A stretch of DNA of 64,000 nt from Omphiscola glabra (GCA_964017045.1 OZ024795.1:52096350-52160349), one strand, 5' to 3'. Shown: positions 22,126-35,125, counted from the stretch's first letter. The notes: generated by a model not told the origin, from the letters alone. Program-made: numbers and translations.

Positions 22126-23290
22126 TTAGGTCAATGTTATAGGTCCATGTTATAGGTCCATGTTATAGGTCCATGTTATAGGTCCATGTTATAGGTCCAT
22201 GTTATAGGTCCATGTTATAGGTCCATGTTATAGGTCCATGTTATAGGTGCATGTTATAGGTCCATGTTATAGGTCCATGCTATAGGTCCATGTTATAGGT
22301 CCATGTTATAGGTTCATGCTATAGGTCCATGCTATAGGTCCATGTTATAGGTCCATGTTATAGGTCCATGTTATAGGTCCATGTTATAGGTCCATGTTAT
22401 AGGTCCATGTTATAGGTCCATGTTATAGGTCCATGTTATAGGTCCATGTTATAGGTCCATGTTATAGGTACATGTTATAGTCCATGTTATAGGTCCATGC
22501 TATAGGTCCATGTTATAGGTCCGTGTTATAGGTCCGTGTTATAGGTCCGTGATATAGGTCCATGTTATAGGTCCATGTTATAGGTCCATGTTATAGGTCC
22601 ATGCTATAGGTCCATGCTATAGGACCATGTTATAGGACCATGCTATAGGTCCATGTTATAGGTACATGTTAGAGGTCCATGCTATAGGTCCATGCTATAG
22701 GTCTATGCTATAGGTCCATGCTATAGGTCCATGTTATAGGTCCATGTTATAGGTCCATGTTATAGGTCCATGTTATAGGTCCATGTTATAGGTCCATGTT
22801 ATAGGTTCATGTTATAGGTCCATGTTATAGGTCCATGTTATAGGTCCATGTTATAGGTCCATGCTATAGGTTCATGTTATAGGACCATGTTATAGGACCA
22901 TGCTATAGGTCCATGTTATAGGTCCATGCTATAGGTCCATGCTATAGGTCCATGTTATAGGTCCATGTTATAGGTCCATGTTATAGGTCCATGTTATAGG
23001 TCCATGTTATAGGTCCATGTTATAGGTTCATGCTATAGGTCCATGTTATAGGTCCATGTTATAGGTCCATGCTATAGGTCCATGTTATAGGTCCATGCTA
23101 TAGGTCCATGTTATAGGTCCATGTTATAGGTCCATGTTATAGGTCCATGTTATAGGTCCATGTTATAGGTACATGTTATAAGTCCATGTTATGGGTTCAT
23201 GTTATAGGACCATGTTATAGGACCATGTTATAGGTCCATGTTATAGGTCCATGTTATAGGTCCATGTTATAGGTCCATGCTATAGGTCCA
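22126..23290. repeat. 13-bp satellite, left block
   Basis: About 89 copies of ataggtccatgtt with scattered variants (gct, gtg, gacc). The reverse complement aacatggacctat matches the 3' tail of retroelement R, whose 3' end joins this block at 23290. Confidence 0.97.
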
Positions 23291-24007
23291 TGCCCTCCCC
23301 GGGATTCCGGTTGACAAGTCTGTAGTGGCTTGTCGATTTGGAAGCGCTGGCCACCGACCCCCTCGGCGTTAACCCGGGGTTCACTAGCACCATTGCGTGT
23401 CCCGCGTGGCAGACACGGCCATGCATGGTAGTTGCTGGAATAAACGGCTCCTACAGGGCTGCCACCTGTGATACTTCGCAGGGGGAAGAAAAGGCAAACA
23501 CAGGGTAGGGATCATGATTACAAGTTGCCGTTAAGGGATATGAGGCTATAGGCTGTGGTGGAAGCCTATAGCCGGTGATTCTAAATATGCAGCCCTGAGA
23601 AAGCTGCTCCTAGGCAACCGTTTCGTCCCAGCTATTTCGCGAACTAGTCGCGAGGTGGAAACCCACTGTAGAATCCCTCTTAGAGGGCGTCCGATGCTTC
23701 CCCGGGACGGGTGGGGGGAGATATTAAAACGTTAATTTACCGTCCCGGCCCCTGGGAGAGTGGACTACGGACGCTTGAAACACAGCGTCTTTGGTCGACC
23801 AGATGTCTCCGGTCGGGGAGGGTCTCCGCCGGCGAACCCGATCGAGCGGTTGCGGGCGGGGACGCTCCACGCCCGGGGAGGTCTCTGGCGCCCTTCCGCA
23901 TGGCCTGCCGCCGAGGCGGCCGGCAGGTGCGGGTGGGCGCCGGAGAGGGCATAAGGAGCGTAAGCTCGACGGCCCGCTGACGCCATTTCCTAAAGTGATA
24001 TATATAT
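23290..24007 (-). mobile_element. Retroelement R, copy 2, longer 5' end
   Basis: Minus-strand element. Its 3' part (23290-23670) matches 19094-19480, and its 5' part (23671-24007) is GC-rich with gccggcggagaccctccc-type sequence. The 3' end runs into the 13-bp satellite in the tail orientation. The 5' end passes through a short tatatata tract into a second satellite block. Short GC-rich frames on both strands show no domain, so I cannot say whether any part is coding. Confidence 0.7.
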
Positions 24008-25382
24008 ATAGGTCCATGCTATAGGTCCATGTTATAGGTCCATGTTATAGGTCCGTGTTATAGGTCCATGTTATAGGTTCATGTTATAGGACCATGTTAT
24101 AGGTCCATGTTATAGGTCAATGTTATAGGTCCGTGTTATAGGTCCGTGTTATAGGTCCATGTTATAGGTCCATGTTATAGGTCCATGTTATAGGTCCATG
24201 TTATAGGTTCATGTTATAGGACCATGTTATAGGACCATGTTATAGGTCCATGTTATAGGTCAATGTTATAGGTCCGTGTTATAGGTCCGTGTTATAGGTC
24301 CGTGTTATAGGTCCGTGTTAAAGGTCCGTGTTATAGGTCCGTGTTATAGGTCCATGTTATAGGTCCATGTTATAGGTTTATGTTATAGGACCATGTTATA
24401 GGTCCATGTTATATGTCCGTGTTATAGGTCCGTTTTATAGGTCCGTGTTAAAGGTCCGTGTTATAGGTCCATGTTATAGGTCAATGTTAAAGGTCCATGT
24501 TATAGGTTCATGTTATAGGACAATGTTATAGGACCATGTTATAGGTCTATGCTGTAGGTCCATGTTATAGTTCCATGCTATAGGTCCATGTTATAGGTCC
24601 ATGATATAGGTCCATGTTATAGGTCCATGTTATAGGTCCATGTTATAGGTTCATGTTATAGGACCATGTTATAGGTCCATGTTATAGGTCCGTGTTATAG
24701 GTCCGTGTTAAAGGTCCGTGTTATAGGTCCATGCTATAGGTCCATGCTATAGGTCCATGCTATAGGTCCATGCTATAGGTCCATGCTATAGGTCCATGCT
24801 ATAGGTCCATGCTATATGTCCATGCTATAGGTCCATGTTATATGTCCATGCTATAGGTCCATGCTATATGTCCATGCTATAGGTCCATGCTATATGTCCA
24901 TGCTATAGGTCCATGCTATAGGTCCATGCTATATGTCCATGCTATAGGTCCATGCTATATGTCCATGTTATAGGTCCATGCTATAGGTCCATGCTATAGG
25001 TCCATGCTATATGTCCATGCTATAGGTCCATGTTATATGTCCATGCTATAGGTCCATGCTATAGGTCCATGCTATAGGTCCATGCTATAGGTCCATGCTA
25101 TAGGTCCATGCTATAGGTCCATGTTATAGGTCCATGCTATAGGTCCATGTTATAGGTCCATGTTATAGGTCCATGTTATAGGTCCATGTTATAGGTCCAT
25201 GTTATAGGTCCATGTTATAGGTCCATGTTATAGGTCCATGTTATAGGTCCATGTTATAGGTCCATGTTATAGGTCCATGTTATAGGTCCATGTTATAGGT
25301 CCATGTTATAGGTCCATGCTATAGGTCCATGTTATAGGTCCATGTTATAGGTCCATGTTATAGGTCCATGTTATAGGTCCAT
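24008..25382. repeat. 13-bp satellite, right block
   Basis: About 105 copies of the same 13-mer. The block is patterned: ccgtgtt-rich units at 24050-24480, ccatgct/tatgtcc alternation at 24730-25050, then homogeneous ccatgtt units to 25380. This suggests local homogenisation of sub-blocks. Confidence 0.97.
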
Positions 25383-25429
25383 AAATGCGTAGGTAATAGT
25401 CTGCGGTTGTCGCTACCCATTTATTTCGC

Positions 25430-25705
25430 TTGACTGTTTTGATAGCTATTTTCACTTTGTCTCTGTCTTGATAGCTGTTTTCACTTTGTCTGTCTTGATA
25501 GCTGTTTTCACTTTGTCTGTCTTGATAGCTGTTTTCACTTTGTCTGTCTTGATAGCTGTTTTCACTTTGTCTGTCTTGATAGCTATTTTCACTTTGTCTG
25601 TCTTGATAGCTGTTTCACTATGTCTGTCTTGAAAGCTGTTTTTTACTTTGTCTATCTTGATAGCTATTTTCACTCTGTCTGTCTTGATAGCTGTTTTCGC
25701 TCTGT
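25430..25705. repeat. 27-bp tandem array
   Basis: About ten copies with core cttgatagctgttttcactt then tgtctgt. Confidence 0.95.
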
Positions 25706-25997
25706 GTCTGGTCTGATTTATAATTATTTTGTTTTCAACTGTTGGATTATTTTCTCAAGTTTTTCTGTCAGGTCCTGTTTGTTTACGGCCTGTTCTATAT
25801 TTTTTTGCCCCCATAAAGATCTATATTGTCCCCTCTGTAATCTCATGTAATGGCATTTTCATGAGTGTTGAGTTTCACCTGATTATGATCACAGAAGTTT
25901 CCAATCAGGATGAAATTAAAACAATGACATTAACCTTTGCTGGCTTTTAAAGATGTTTGGACTGTCTGACTTCTCCCGTTATACTGCGACTGTTGTT
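25706..25997. other. Unique spacer
   Basis: Nothing is recognised; short frames only. Confidence 0.4.
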
Positions 25998-26005
25998 TCC
26001 TAAAG

Positions 26006-26195
26006 CAGCCGTTCTCAATCTGTGGGTCGCGACCCCTTTGGGGGTCTAACGACCCTTTCCGAGGGGTCGTCTGAGAAAACACATGCACTGTACAGTTATG
26101 AAGTAGCAACGAAAATAATTTTGTGGCTTGGGGGTCGCCATCACATAAGGAACTGTATTAAAGGGTCACGGTTTTAGGAAATGTGAGAACCACGG
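26006..26195 (+). mobile_element. SPIN-like non-autonomous hAT element, copy 5
   Basis: A 190-bp element from cagccgttctcaatctg to gtgagaaccacgg. Target-site duplications are tcctaaag (25998-26005) and ttctaaag (26196-26203), 7 of 8. It has an internal deletion around gtctgagaaaacac. Confidence 0.93.
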
Positions 26196-26329
26196 TTCTA
26201 AAGTCTTTGTTAGATAATGAACGACAGTATCTTTTCTGTCGACAGGTTTTTGTACAGGCATCTCTATTCCTGGATCCGGCAACTGCCTATTCCAATCAGT
26301 GGGTTATTTCTCGACACAAACTCGGTTGA

Positions 26330-27010
26330 CCAAGGCAATGCACGCTCACTACGGCATAGGGCAATGCATGCTCATTACGACATAGGGCAATGCACGCTCA
26401 CTACGACATAGGGCGATGCATGCTCACTACGACATAGGGCGATGCACGCTCACTACGGCATAGGGCGATGCACGCTCATTACGACATAGGGCAATGCACG
26501 CTCACTACGACATAGGGCAATGCACGCTCACTACGACATAGGGCGATGCACGCTCACTACGACATAGGGCAATGCACGCTCACTACGACATAGGGCAATG
26601 CACGCTCACTACGACATAGGGCAATGCACGCTCACTACGACATAGGGCGATGCACGCTCACTACGACATAGGGCAATGCACGCTCACTACGACATAGGGC
26701 AATGCACGCTCACTACGGCATAGGGCGATGCACGCTCACTACGACATAGGGCAAGGCACGCTCACTACGACATGGGGCAATGCACGCTCACTACGACATG
26801 GGTCGATGCTCGCTCACTACGACATAGGGCGATGCATGCTCACTACGACATAGGGCGATGCACGCTCACTACGACATAGGGCGATGCACGCTCACTATGG
26901 CATAGGGTGATGCACGCTCACTACGACATAGGGCGATGCACGCTCACTACGACATAGGGCGATGCACGCTCACTACGGCATAGGGCGATGCACGCTCACT
27001 ACGGCATAGG
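26330..27010. repeat. 26-bp tandem array
   Basis: About 26 copies, core gacatagggcaatgcacgct then cactac, with gcaatg/gcgatg and gacata/ggcata variants. Confidence 0.97.
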
Positions 27011-27084
27011 GTAGAAGATATAGTTGCATATATTATAGAAAATGAGAAATGAACTCTTATTTTTGTAACACTTGGACCCAACGG

Positions 27085-27785
27085 ATATTTTCTCAAAAAT
27101 ATCCGGACACAGGTTTAAAGAAATTGCGCTGAAACGTGGCACATAGAGCCGTCGCCGATGACAGCACATTTCATCAAATTTTCAGACCCCCCAACTCCCC
27201 AAAAAAATTAGGTTTTCCCGTTTTTCAAGGAAAAGATGCAGGAAATATGACGTTACTGATTTCACAAAATATAATTCCCGACAACTGCGCTAAATGAGAT
27301 TCCCGATAACTGCGCTAAATGAGATTCCCGATAACTGCGCTAAATGAGATTCCCGATAACTGCGCTAAATGAGATTCCCGATAACTGCGCTAAATGAGAT
27401 TCTTTTTAAAAAATCGCGACTCCGTTTGGTGCGTAATATATTTTTTGGTTAGTTTTTTATTTAAATAGATTGGTGAAATAAATCTGCAGTGTAAAAGCCG
27501 GGGAGGGGGGGGGTGTTAAAATATTAATACAAAAAAAATTAAAGAATAATAAATGCATAAAAAGGAGATGTATATTGCAAGGTCGTGTGGTGCGTAATAT
27601 TTTCTTTTGTTTTTGGTTTTTGTGGTTGCGAGCCTGGGGGAAGGGCACTAATTTGGATTCTTATAATAAATTGCGTTACTTGTATTCATGTTTTGTAAAA
27701 TCATCAGCCCCTCAACTTCCCCCCCCCCCCCCCATTCCTTGATATTACATTTTATAAAGGATTTATACGAACAACTTTGTTTTTA
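27085..27785 (+). repeat. Dispersed repeat DR-A, copy 1, with internal 25-bp expansion
   Basis: Shares an ordered series of segments with 47440-48010: gctgaaac, gatgacag/gatgacaa, tcaaattttcag, ggaaatatga, ctgatttcac, the gataac/gctaaat unit, gtttggtg, tctgc.gtgtaaaagc, ggattctta and the right end ggatttatacgaacaacttt. Class unknown; no coding capacity and no terminal repeats that I can define. Confidence 0.85.
27270..27402. repeat. 25-bp tandem array inside DR-A
   Basis: Five to six copies of gataactgcgctaaatgaga with a ttccc join. The 47.6 kb copy of DR-A has the same segment once (gataaccgcgctaaatcaca). Confidence 0.95.
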
Positions 27786-28654
27786 AGTGTTGTATAATTT
27801 ATATAATAAACGTAAAGCCAACGTTTTGGAGCTAGAGGATAGTGGACCACGTTGTAGAGATTTCGAGACCGGAAATAGGCAGTCTGTAGTACCAACCGGG
27901 TTTTAGACACACTCTTTCACACACACACACACACGCACGCAAAACATAAAGAAGGGAAGAGAGAGAGAGAGGGGGGGGGAAGAGAATCTGGCATTGCCTC
28001 ATATCTTATTAAGCGAACCGTTGTTCAAGCACAGACTTTTAATCTCTTAAGACAAACAGACGGGAGATAATACTCTTTTGTGTGTGTGTGTGTGTGTGTG
28101 TGTTTGGAGCGAGTTCAGGAGAAGCACTGTTTGACATCTATTGATACAGTCCCTTTTAGAGGGAGGATTTGTTGATACATTTCGGGGCGTTGTATTGTCC
28201 TGATACCCTCGCAATGGTTGGTTTTTTTTACAGCTAATAAAATGTAGGTGGATTTCTTTGGGCTTTCCTTTTCCTAAGTAGATGGTACGCTCTTATAGTG
28301 TCTACTGTCTGCTTTAGACACGTCATTGCGACATGGCTTTACTAATAATAGGGTTCATTTAATAGCCGTATAATATAAAGCAGAAGGCGAATGGCGTCTA
28401 GCGATTTCTTATCACTATTGCTTAGTAGCTATGAATTGAACTTCGATTAGAAGGCATATATGTAAAAAAAAATATACCATGATCTCATTAACAGCAGACA
28501 TGGATCTAAATTTCGAAACGGTCGTTCCAGTGACGACAGTGTTACAAAATGATGGTTTCTCGGGGGGTAGGGGGGGGGGGTGAGCCATGCCAGAACTGCT
28601 GAAAGAAGTCCGCTGGTGTTCAAACAACGAACCATTCGCGTCAGTAGTTAAAGC
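27786..28654. other. Unique spacer with CA/TG and G-run microsatellites
   Basis: CA-rich tract at 27918-27938, GA-rich tract at 27958-27980, TG repeat at 28079-28103 and a G run at about 28566-28580. No gene recognised. Confidence 0.5.
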
Positions 28655-29390
28655 AAGTCTGGATGTGAACACAAGTTCTATGAACCCAAGCATGGATGTG
28701 GAACACACGCCTGGATGTGAACCCAAGCCTGGATGTTAACACAAGTTCTATGAACCCACGCCTGGATGTGAACACAAGTTCTATGAACCCAAGCATGGAT
28801 GTGAACACACGTTCTATGAACCCACGCCTAGATGTGAACACACGCCTGGATGTGAACCCAAGCCTGGATGTGAACCCAAGCCTGGATGTGAACCCAAGCC
28901 TAGATGTGAACACACGCCTGGATGTGAACCCAAGCCTGGATGTGAACACAAGCCTGGATGTGAACCCAAGCCTGGATGTGAACACACGCCTGGATGTGAA
29001 CCCAAGCCTAGATGTGAACACACGCCTGGATGTGAACCCAAGCCTGGATGTGAACCCAAGCCTGGATGTGAACCCAGCCGGGATGTGAACCCAAGCCTGG
29101 ATGAGAACCCAAACCTAGATGTGAACACACGCCTGGATGTGAACCCAAGCCTGGATGTGAACCCAAGCCTGGATGTGAACCCAAGCCTGGATGTGAACCC
29201 AAGCCTAGATGTGAACACACGCCTGGATGTGAACCCAAGCCTGGATGTGAACCCAAGCCTGGATGTGAACACAAGTTCTTTGAACCAAAAGCCTGGATGT
29301 GAACTTAAGCCTGGATGTGAACACAAGTTCTATGAACCCAAGTCCGGATGTGAACAAACGATCTATGAACGCCATCAAACCAAAGATACT
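28655..29390. repeat. 18-bp tandem array
   Basis: About 40 units of cctggatgtgaacccaag, mixed with aacacacg, aacacaagttctatgaac and other variants. The unit is six codons and is open on both strands, so long frames here are artefacts. Confidence 0.96.
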
Positions 29391-29394
29391 TAAT

Positions 29395-30945
29395 CTTTTC
29401 TTTGTAACAAGAACACGGAGATACAAATGTCCCAAATGTTTCTCTGTAACAAGAACACGGAGATACAAATGTCCCAAATGTTTCTCTGTAACAAGAACAC
29501 GGAGATACAAATGTCCCAATGTTTCTCTGTAACAAGAACACGGAGATACAAATGTCCCCAATGTTTCTCTGTAACAAGAACACTGAGATACAAATGTCCC
29601 AATGTTTCTCTGTAACAAGAACACGGAGATACAAATGTCCCAATGTTTCTCTGTAACAAGAACACTGAGATACAAATGTCACAATGTTTCTCTGTAACAA
29701 GAACACTGAGATACATATGTCCCAATGTTTCTCTGTAACATAAACACGGAGATAAAAATGTCCCAATGTTTCTCTGTAACAAGAACACGGAGATACAAAT
29801 GTCCCAATGTTTCTCTGTAACAAGAACACTGAGATACAATTGTCCCAATGTTTCTCTGTAACAAGAACACTTAGATACAATTGTCCCAATGTTTCTCTGT
29901 AACAAGAACACTGAGATACAATTGTCCCAATGTTTCTCTGTAACAAGAACACTGAGATACAATTGTCCCAATGTTTCTCTGTAACAAGAACACTGAGATA
30001 CAATTGTCCTTATGTTTCTCTGTAACAAGAACACTGAGATACAATTGTCCCAATGTTTCTCTGTAACAAGAACACTGAGATACAATTGTCACAATGTTTC
30101 TCTGTAACAAGAACACTGATATACAAATGTCCCAATGTTTCTCTGTAACAAGAACACTGAGATACAATTGTCCCAGTGTTTCTCTGTAACAAGAACACTG
30201 AGATATAATTGTCCCAATGTTTCTCTGTAACAAGAACACTGAGACACAAATGTCCCAAATGTTTCTCTGTAACAAAAACACTGAGATACAATTGTCCCAA
30301 TGTTTCTCTGTAACAAGAACACTGATATACAAATGTCCCAATGTTTCTCTGTAACAAGAACACTGATATACAATTGTCCCAATGTTTCTCTGTAACAAGA
30401 ACACTGAGATATAATTGTCCCAATGTTTCTCTGTAACAAGAACACTCAGATATAATTGTCCCAATGTTTCTCTGTAACAAGAACACTGAGACACAAATGT
30501 CCCAAATGTTTCTCTGTAACAAGAACACTGAGATACAAATGTCCCAAACTTTTCTCTGTAACAAGAACACTGAGACACAAATGTCCCAAAATGTTTCTCT
30601 GTAACAAGAACACGGAGATACAAATGTCCCAATGTTTCTCTGTAACAAAAACACTGAGACACAAATGTCCCAAATGTTTCTCTGTAACAAGAACACTGAG
30701 ACACAAATGTCCCAAATGTTTCTCTGTAACAAGAACACTGAGATACAAATGTCCCAATGTTTCTCTGTAACAAGAACACTGAGATACAAATGCCCCAATG
30801 TTTCTCTGTAACAAGAACACTGAGATACAAATGTCCCAATGTTTCTCTGCATATAACAAGAACGCTGAGATACAAATGTCCCAATGTTTCTCTGTAACAA
30901 GAACGCTGAGATACCAATGTCCCCAATGTTCGTCTTCGTAGCACG
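29395..30945. repeat. 41-bp tandem array
   Basis: About 37 copies, cores tctctgtaacaagaacactg and agatacaattgtcccaatgt, some one to three bases longer. The unit is 3n+2 and all three minus-strand frames are stop-free, so the 231-364 codon frames cycle through one 41-codon pattern and are not genes. Confidence 0.97.
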
Positions 30946-30978
30946 AATTTCATTCTTAAAGTCACTTACCTGCTAGAA

Positions 30979-31185
30979 CAGTGGTTCTCAACCTCCCTGA
31001 TGCCACTACCCCTTAATGCAGTTCCTCATGGCATGAAACCCCCCCCCCCCCCCAAACACAAAATTATTTTCGTTGCTACTTCATAACTGTAGAGTATAGG
31101 TGTTTTCCAATTTTCTTAAGCGGCCCCTGTGAAAGGGACGTTCGACCCCCAAAAGGGCTCGCGACCCACAGGTTGAGAACCGCTG
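30979..31185 (-). mobile_element. SPIN-like non-autonomous hAT element, copy 6
   Basis: A 207-bp element from cagtggttctcaacctcc to ggttgagaaccgctg. Perfect target-site duplications tgctagaa at 30971-30978 and 31186-31193. It contains an expanded C run at about 31040-31054. Confidence 0.95.
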
Positions 31186-31289
31186 TGCTAGAACTTTTAA
31201 AAAATTGATTGAGGGCGAGGGGATTGTTTTGTCTGTGTTTTTTTTCTGATAAGTTTTTTTTCTCACCACGTTATTTTGTAAAGTCTTTA

Positions 31290-31595
31290 GATCGTTAGTT
31301 GCCGACTAAAGATCATTCCCTGTCAACTAAAGATCTTTCCCTGTCAACTAAAGATCTTTCCCTGTCAACTTAAGATCTTTTCTTGTCAACTAAAGATCTT
31401 ACCTACCAACTAAAGCTTTTTCATGTCAACTAAAGATCTTTCCCTGTCAAGTAAAGATCATCCCGCGTCAACTTAAGATCTGTCACTTGTCGGTTAAAGA
31501 TATTTCCCACCAACTAATGATCTTTTCCTGTCAACTAAAGATCTTTCCCCTGTCAACTAAAGATCTTTCCATGTCAACTAAAGATCTTTCCCTTG
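31290..31595. repeat. 21-bp tandem array
   Basis: About 14 moderately diverged copies of actaaagatctttccctgtca. Confidence 0.93.
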
Positions 31596-31615
31596 ATAAA
31601 GGCGTTGACCGCAAA

Positions 31616-32224
31616 ATGCGAAAAGGTGATCATACATGTCCGCTTTCTTCTTAAATCTTTTTTCAAATTCTAATTTGGAATCGGGTTAGCACTAAAAATT
31701 AGTCTGCTGTCTCCCCCCTTGGCCCTAATCTGAAGCGCCCTATGCAGCCCCAACTCACATCAGACAACTTTTTGCTTTCTGATGCTCGTGGCCTTAATAG
31801 AATTTCACGTAGAGGTCCCGGTCTCGGCCCGTGGTAAAGGAAGCAGACGAGAGAACTGTTTTGCCGCATTGGGTGAACGGGTCCCCCATCAACGGCTCAT
31901 AATTTAATCTCGCCGTACGGCTAGGAATCGATGCGTCGGACGGCTGGCCCGATACGGTCACCCAATATGGTCATATTTGCTCCTTACGGGGTAAATGCAA
32001 ATATTTCTGGGAAAACTCATTTGTCTTGCGGGGGAGGATAAGAAAGGGGAGGGGTGGAGGGGGGGGGGTTACCGCTCTGTTTGATGAGCGTTGTCACAAA
32101 TTGTTACAAACGATGTTTCTAGTTTTGGTGGATTGTAGAGTTTGTTTCCGTCATAACTCACTCGGGGTCCTTGGAGAAATAAAACAGCCACGTTATTGTG
32201 GGGGTAAGTTTGGGGGGGGGGGTA
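31616..32224. other. Unique spacer
   Basis: GC-richer sequence at 31740-31980, then G runs at about 32050-32070 and 32208-32221. No gene or RNA recognised. Confidence 0.4.
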
Positions 32225-33060
32225 ATTAAAAGATCCAGATTAGACGCAGGGAGTAAGGGTATTGGAATTACGATGATGTTGTAAAGGTATCTAGATGCGG
32301 GGATAAAGGGTATGGGAATTACGATGATGTTGTAAAGGTATCTAGATGCGGGGATAAAGGGTATGGGAATTACGATGATGTTGTAAAGGTATCTAGATGC
32401 GGGGATAAAGGGTATGGGAATTACGATGATGTTGTAAAGGTATCTAGATGCGGGGATAAAGGGTATGGGAATTACGATGATGTTGTAAAGGTATCTAGAT
32501 GCGTTGATAAAGGGTATGGGAATTACGATGATGTTGTAAAGGTATCTAGATGCGGGGATAAAGGGTATGGGAATTACGATGATGTTGTAAAGGTATCTAG
32601 ATGCCGGGATAAAGGGTATGGGAATTACGATGATGTCGTACAGGTATCTAATTTCGGGGATAAAGGGTATGGGAATTACGATGATTTTGTAAAGGTATCT
32701 AGATGCGGGGATAAAGGGTATGGTAATTACGATGATGTTGTAAAGGTATCTAGGATGCGGGGATAAAGGGTATGGGAATTACGATGATGTTGTAAAGGTA
32801 TCTAGATGCGGGGAGTAAGGGTATTGGTATTACGATGATGGCGTGCAGGTATCTAGATGCGGGGATAAAGGGTATTGGAATTACGATGATGTTGTAAAGG
32901 TATCTAGATGCGGGGATGAAGGGTATTGGAATTACTATGATGGCGTGCAGGTATCTAGATGCGGGGATAAAGGGTATTGGAATTACGATGATGTCGTAAA
33001 GGTATCTAGATGCAGGGATAAAAGGTATTGGAATCACGATGATGTTGTACAGTTTCTAGA
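32225..33060. repeat. 51-bp tandem array
   Basis: About 16 copies, cores gtatctagatgcggggataa and gggaattacgatgatgttgt. The right third has variants (gtattgg, ggcgtgc). Confidence 0.97.
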
Positions 33061-33104
33061 TTTGCCTTAAATATATCGGATGGTCAAATATCTTGAACTG
33101 TGTG

Positions 33105-33958
33105 ACATTTCGTTGATGCCACTATTTTAGTTGATGCCACTATTTTAGTTGATGCCAATATTTTAGTTGATGCCACTATTTTAGTTGATGCCACTATTTT
33201 AGTTGATGCCACTATTTTAGTTGATGCCACTATTTTCGTTGATGCCACTATTTTTGTTGATGCCACTATTTTAGTTGATGCCACTATTTTAGTTGATGCC
33301 CCTATTTTAGTTGATGCCCCTATTTTAGTTGATGCCACTATTTTAGTTGATGCCACTATTTAAGTTGATGCCACTATTTTAGTTGATGCCACTATTTTCG
33401 TTGATGCCACTATTTTCGTTGATGCCACTATTTTAGTTGATGCCCCTATTTTAGTTGATGCCCCTATTTTAGTTGATGCCACTATTTAAGTTGATGCCAC
33501 TATTTTAGTTGATGCCACTATTTTCGTTGATGCCACTATTTTCGTTGATGCCACTATTTTAGTTGATGCCACTATTTTCGTTGATGCCACTATTTTAGTT
33601 GATGCCACTATTTTAGTTGACGCCACTATTTTAGTTGATGCCACTATTTTAGTTGATGCCACTATTTTCGTTGATGCCACTATTTTAGTTGATGCCACTA
33701 TTTTAGTTGACGCCACTATTTTAGTTGATGCCACTATTTTAGTTGATGCCACTATTTTAGTTGATGCCACTATTTTAGTTGATGCCACTATTTTAGTTGA
33801 TGCCACTATTTTCGTTGATGCCACTATTTTAGTTGATGCCACTATTTTAGTTGATGCCACTATTTTAGTTGATGCCACTATTTTAGTTGATGCCACTATT
33901 TTAGTTGATGCCACTATTTTAGTTGATGCCACTATTTTAGTTGATGCCACTATTTCAT
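33105..33958. repeat. 18-bp tandem array
   Basis: About 47 copies of actattttagttgatgcc with ttcgtt and cctatt variants. The minus strand reads as a six-residue repeat (ASTKIV). Confidence 0.97.
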
Positions 33959-34261
33959 TTGTTGAATTAAAAGCTTAAATAATTGCAATTGTGTTGTTTA
34001 CTTTTTAAACGGATTCGCTCTAGTGTTGTACACATTTTCTCGAAAAAGTGGGGTGGGGCATTCGACCTTCTCGGGCTCGGGGGGTGTGTGTGGGGGTGTG
34101 TCGCCCCCCACCCCTCGAGAGATTCCTGAATCAAATACTGGTTCCACCCACAAAACTGTTCTTCGCCTGCCTTGAATTCGAACTATTTTTTTTTAAAACT
34201 AAACCAGAGCCACCCTACCTTTAAACAATCTACATCTTAAGCACCCAGCAGTCTCTCCATC
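33959..34261. other. Unique spacer
   Basis: Nothing is recognised. Confidence 0.4.
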
Positions 34262-35125
34262 ACATTACATTGTCATGTGACCAATCTTCTTTCATCATGT
34301 GATCAATCTTCATTCATCATGTGATCAATCTTCATTCATCATGTGACCAATCTTCTTTCATCATGTGACCAATCTTCTTTCATCATGTGACCAATCTTCT
34401 TTCATCATGTGACCAATCTTCATTCATCATGTGACCAATCTTCTTTCATCATGTGACAATCTTCTTTCATCATGTGACCAATCTTCATTCATCATGTGAT
34501 CAATCTTCATTCATCATGTGACCAATCTTATTTCATCATGTGACCAATCTATTTTCATCATGTGACCAATCTTCTTTCATCATGTGACCAATCTTCTTTC
34601 ATCATGTGACCAATCTATTTTCATCATGTGACCAATCTTCTTTCATCATGTGACCAATCTTCTTTCATCATGTGACCAATCTTCTTTCATCATGTGACCA
34701 ATCTTCTTTCATCATGTGACCAATCTTCTTTCATCATGTGACCAATCTTCTTTCATCATGTGACCAATCTTCTTTCATCATGTGACCAATCTTCATTCAT
34801 CATGTGACCAATCTTCATTCATCATGCCATCAATCTTCTTTCATCATGTGACCAATCTTCTTTCATCATGTGACCAATCTTCTTTCATCATGTGACCAAT
34901 CTTCTTTCATCATGTGACCACTCTTCTTTCATCATGTGACCAATTTTCTTTCATCATGTGACCAATTTTCTTTCATCATGTGACCAATCTTCTTTCATCA
35001 TGTGACCAATCTTCTTTCATCATGTGACCAATCTTCTTTCATCATGTGACCAATCTTCTTTCATCATGTGACCAATCTTCTTTCATCATGTGACCAAACC
35101 TCATTCATCATGTGATCAATTTTTT
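34262..35125. repeat. 22-bp tandem array
   Basis: About 39 copies with core tttcatcatgtgaccaatct then tc. Left copies carry atcattc or tgatcaa variants. Confidence 0.97.

Noticed and set aside
23711..24024. GC-rich overlapping frames on both strands, possibly an exon
   Set aside because: They lie in the 5' part of retroelement R, show no domain, and several frames on both strands are open, as expected from GC content.
29305..30965. Long minus-strand frames (231-364 codons) resembling a secreted cysteine-containing repeat protein
   Set aside because: The 41-bp unit is stop-free in all three minus frames, so overlapping frames repeat one pattern. No signal peptide or non-repeat domain is present.
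34262..35125. Regularly spaced short repeats suggestive of CRISPR
   Set aside because: Units are directly head to tail with no variable spacers, in a eukaryotic sequence; the same holds for all arrays here.
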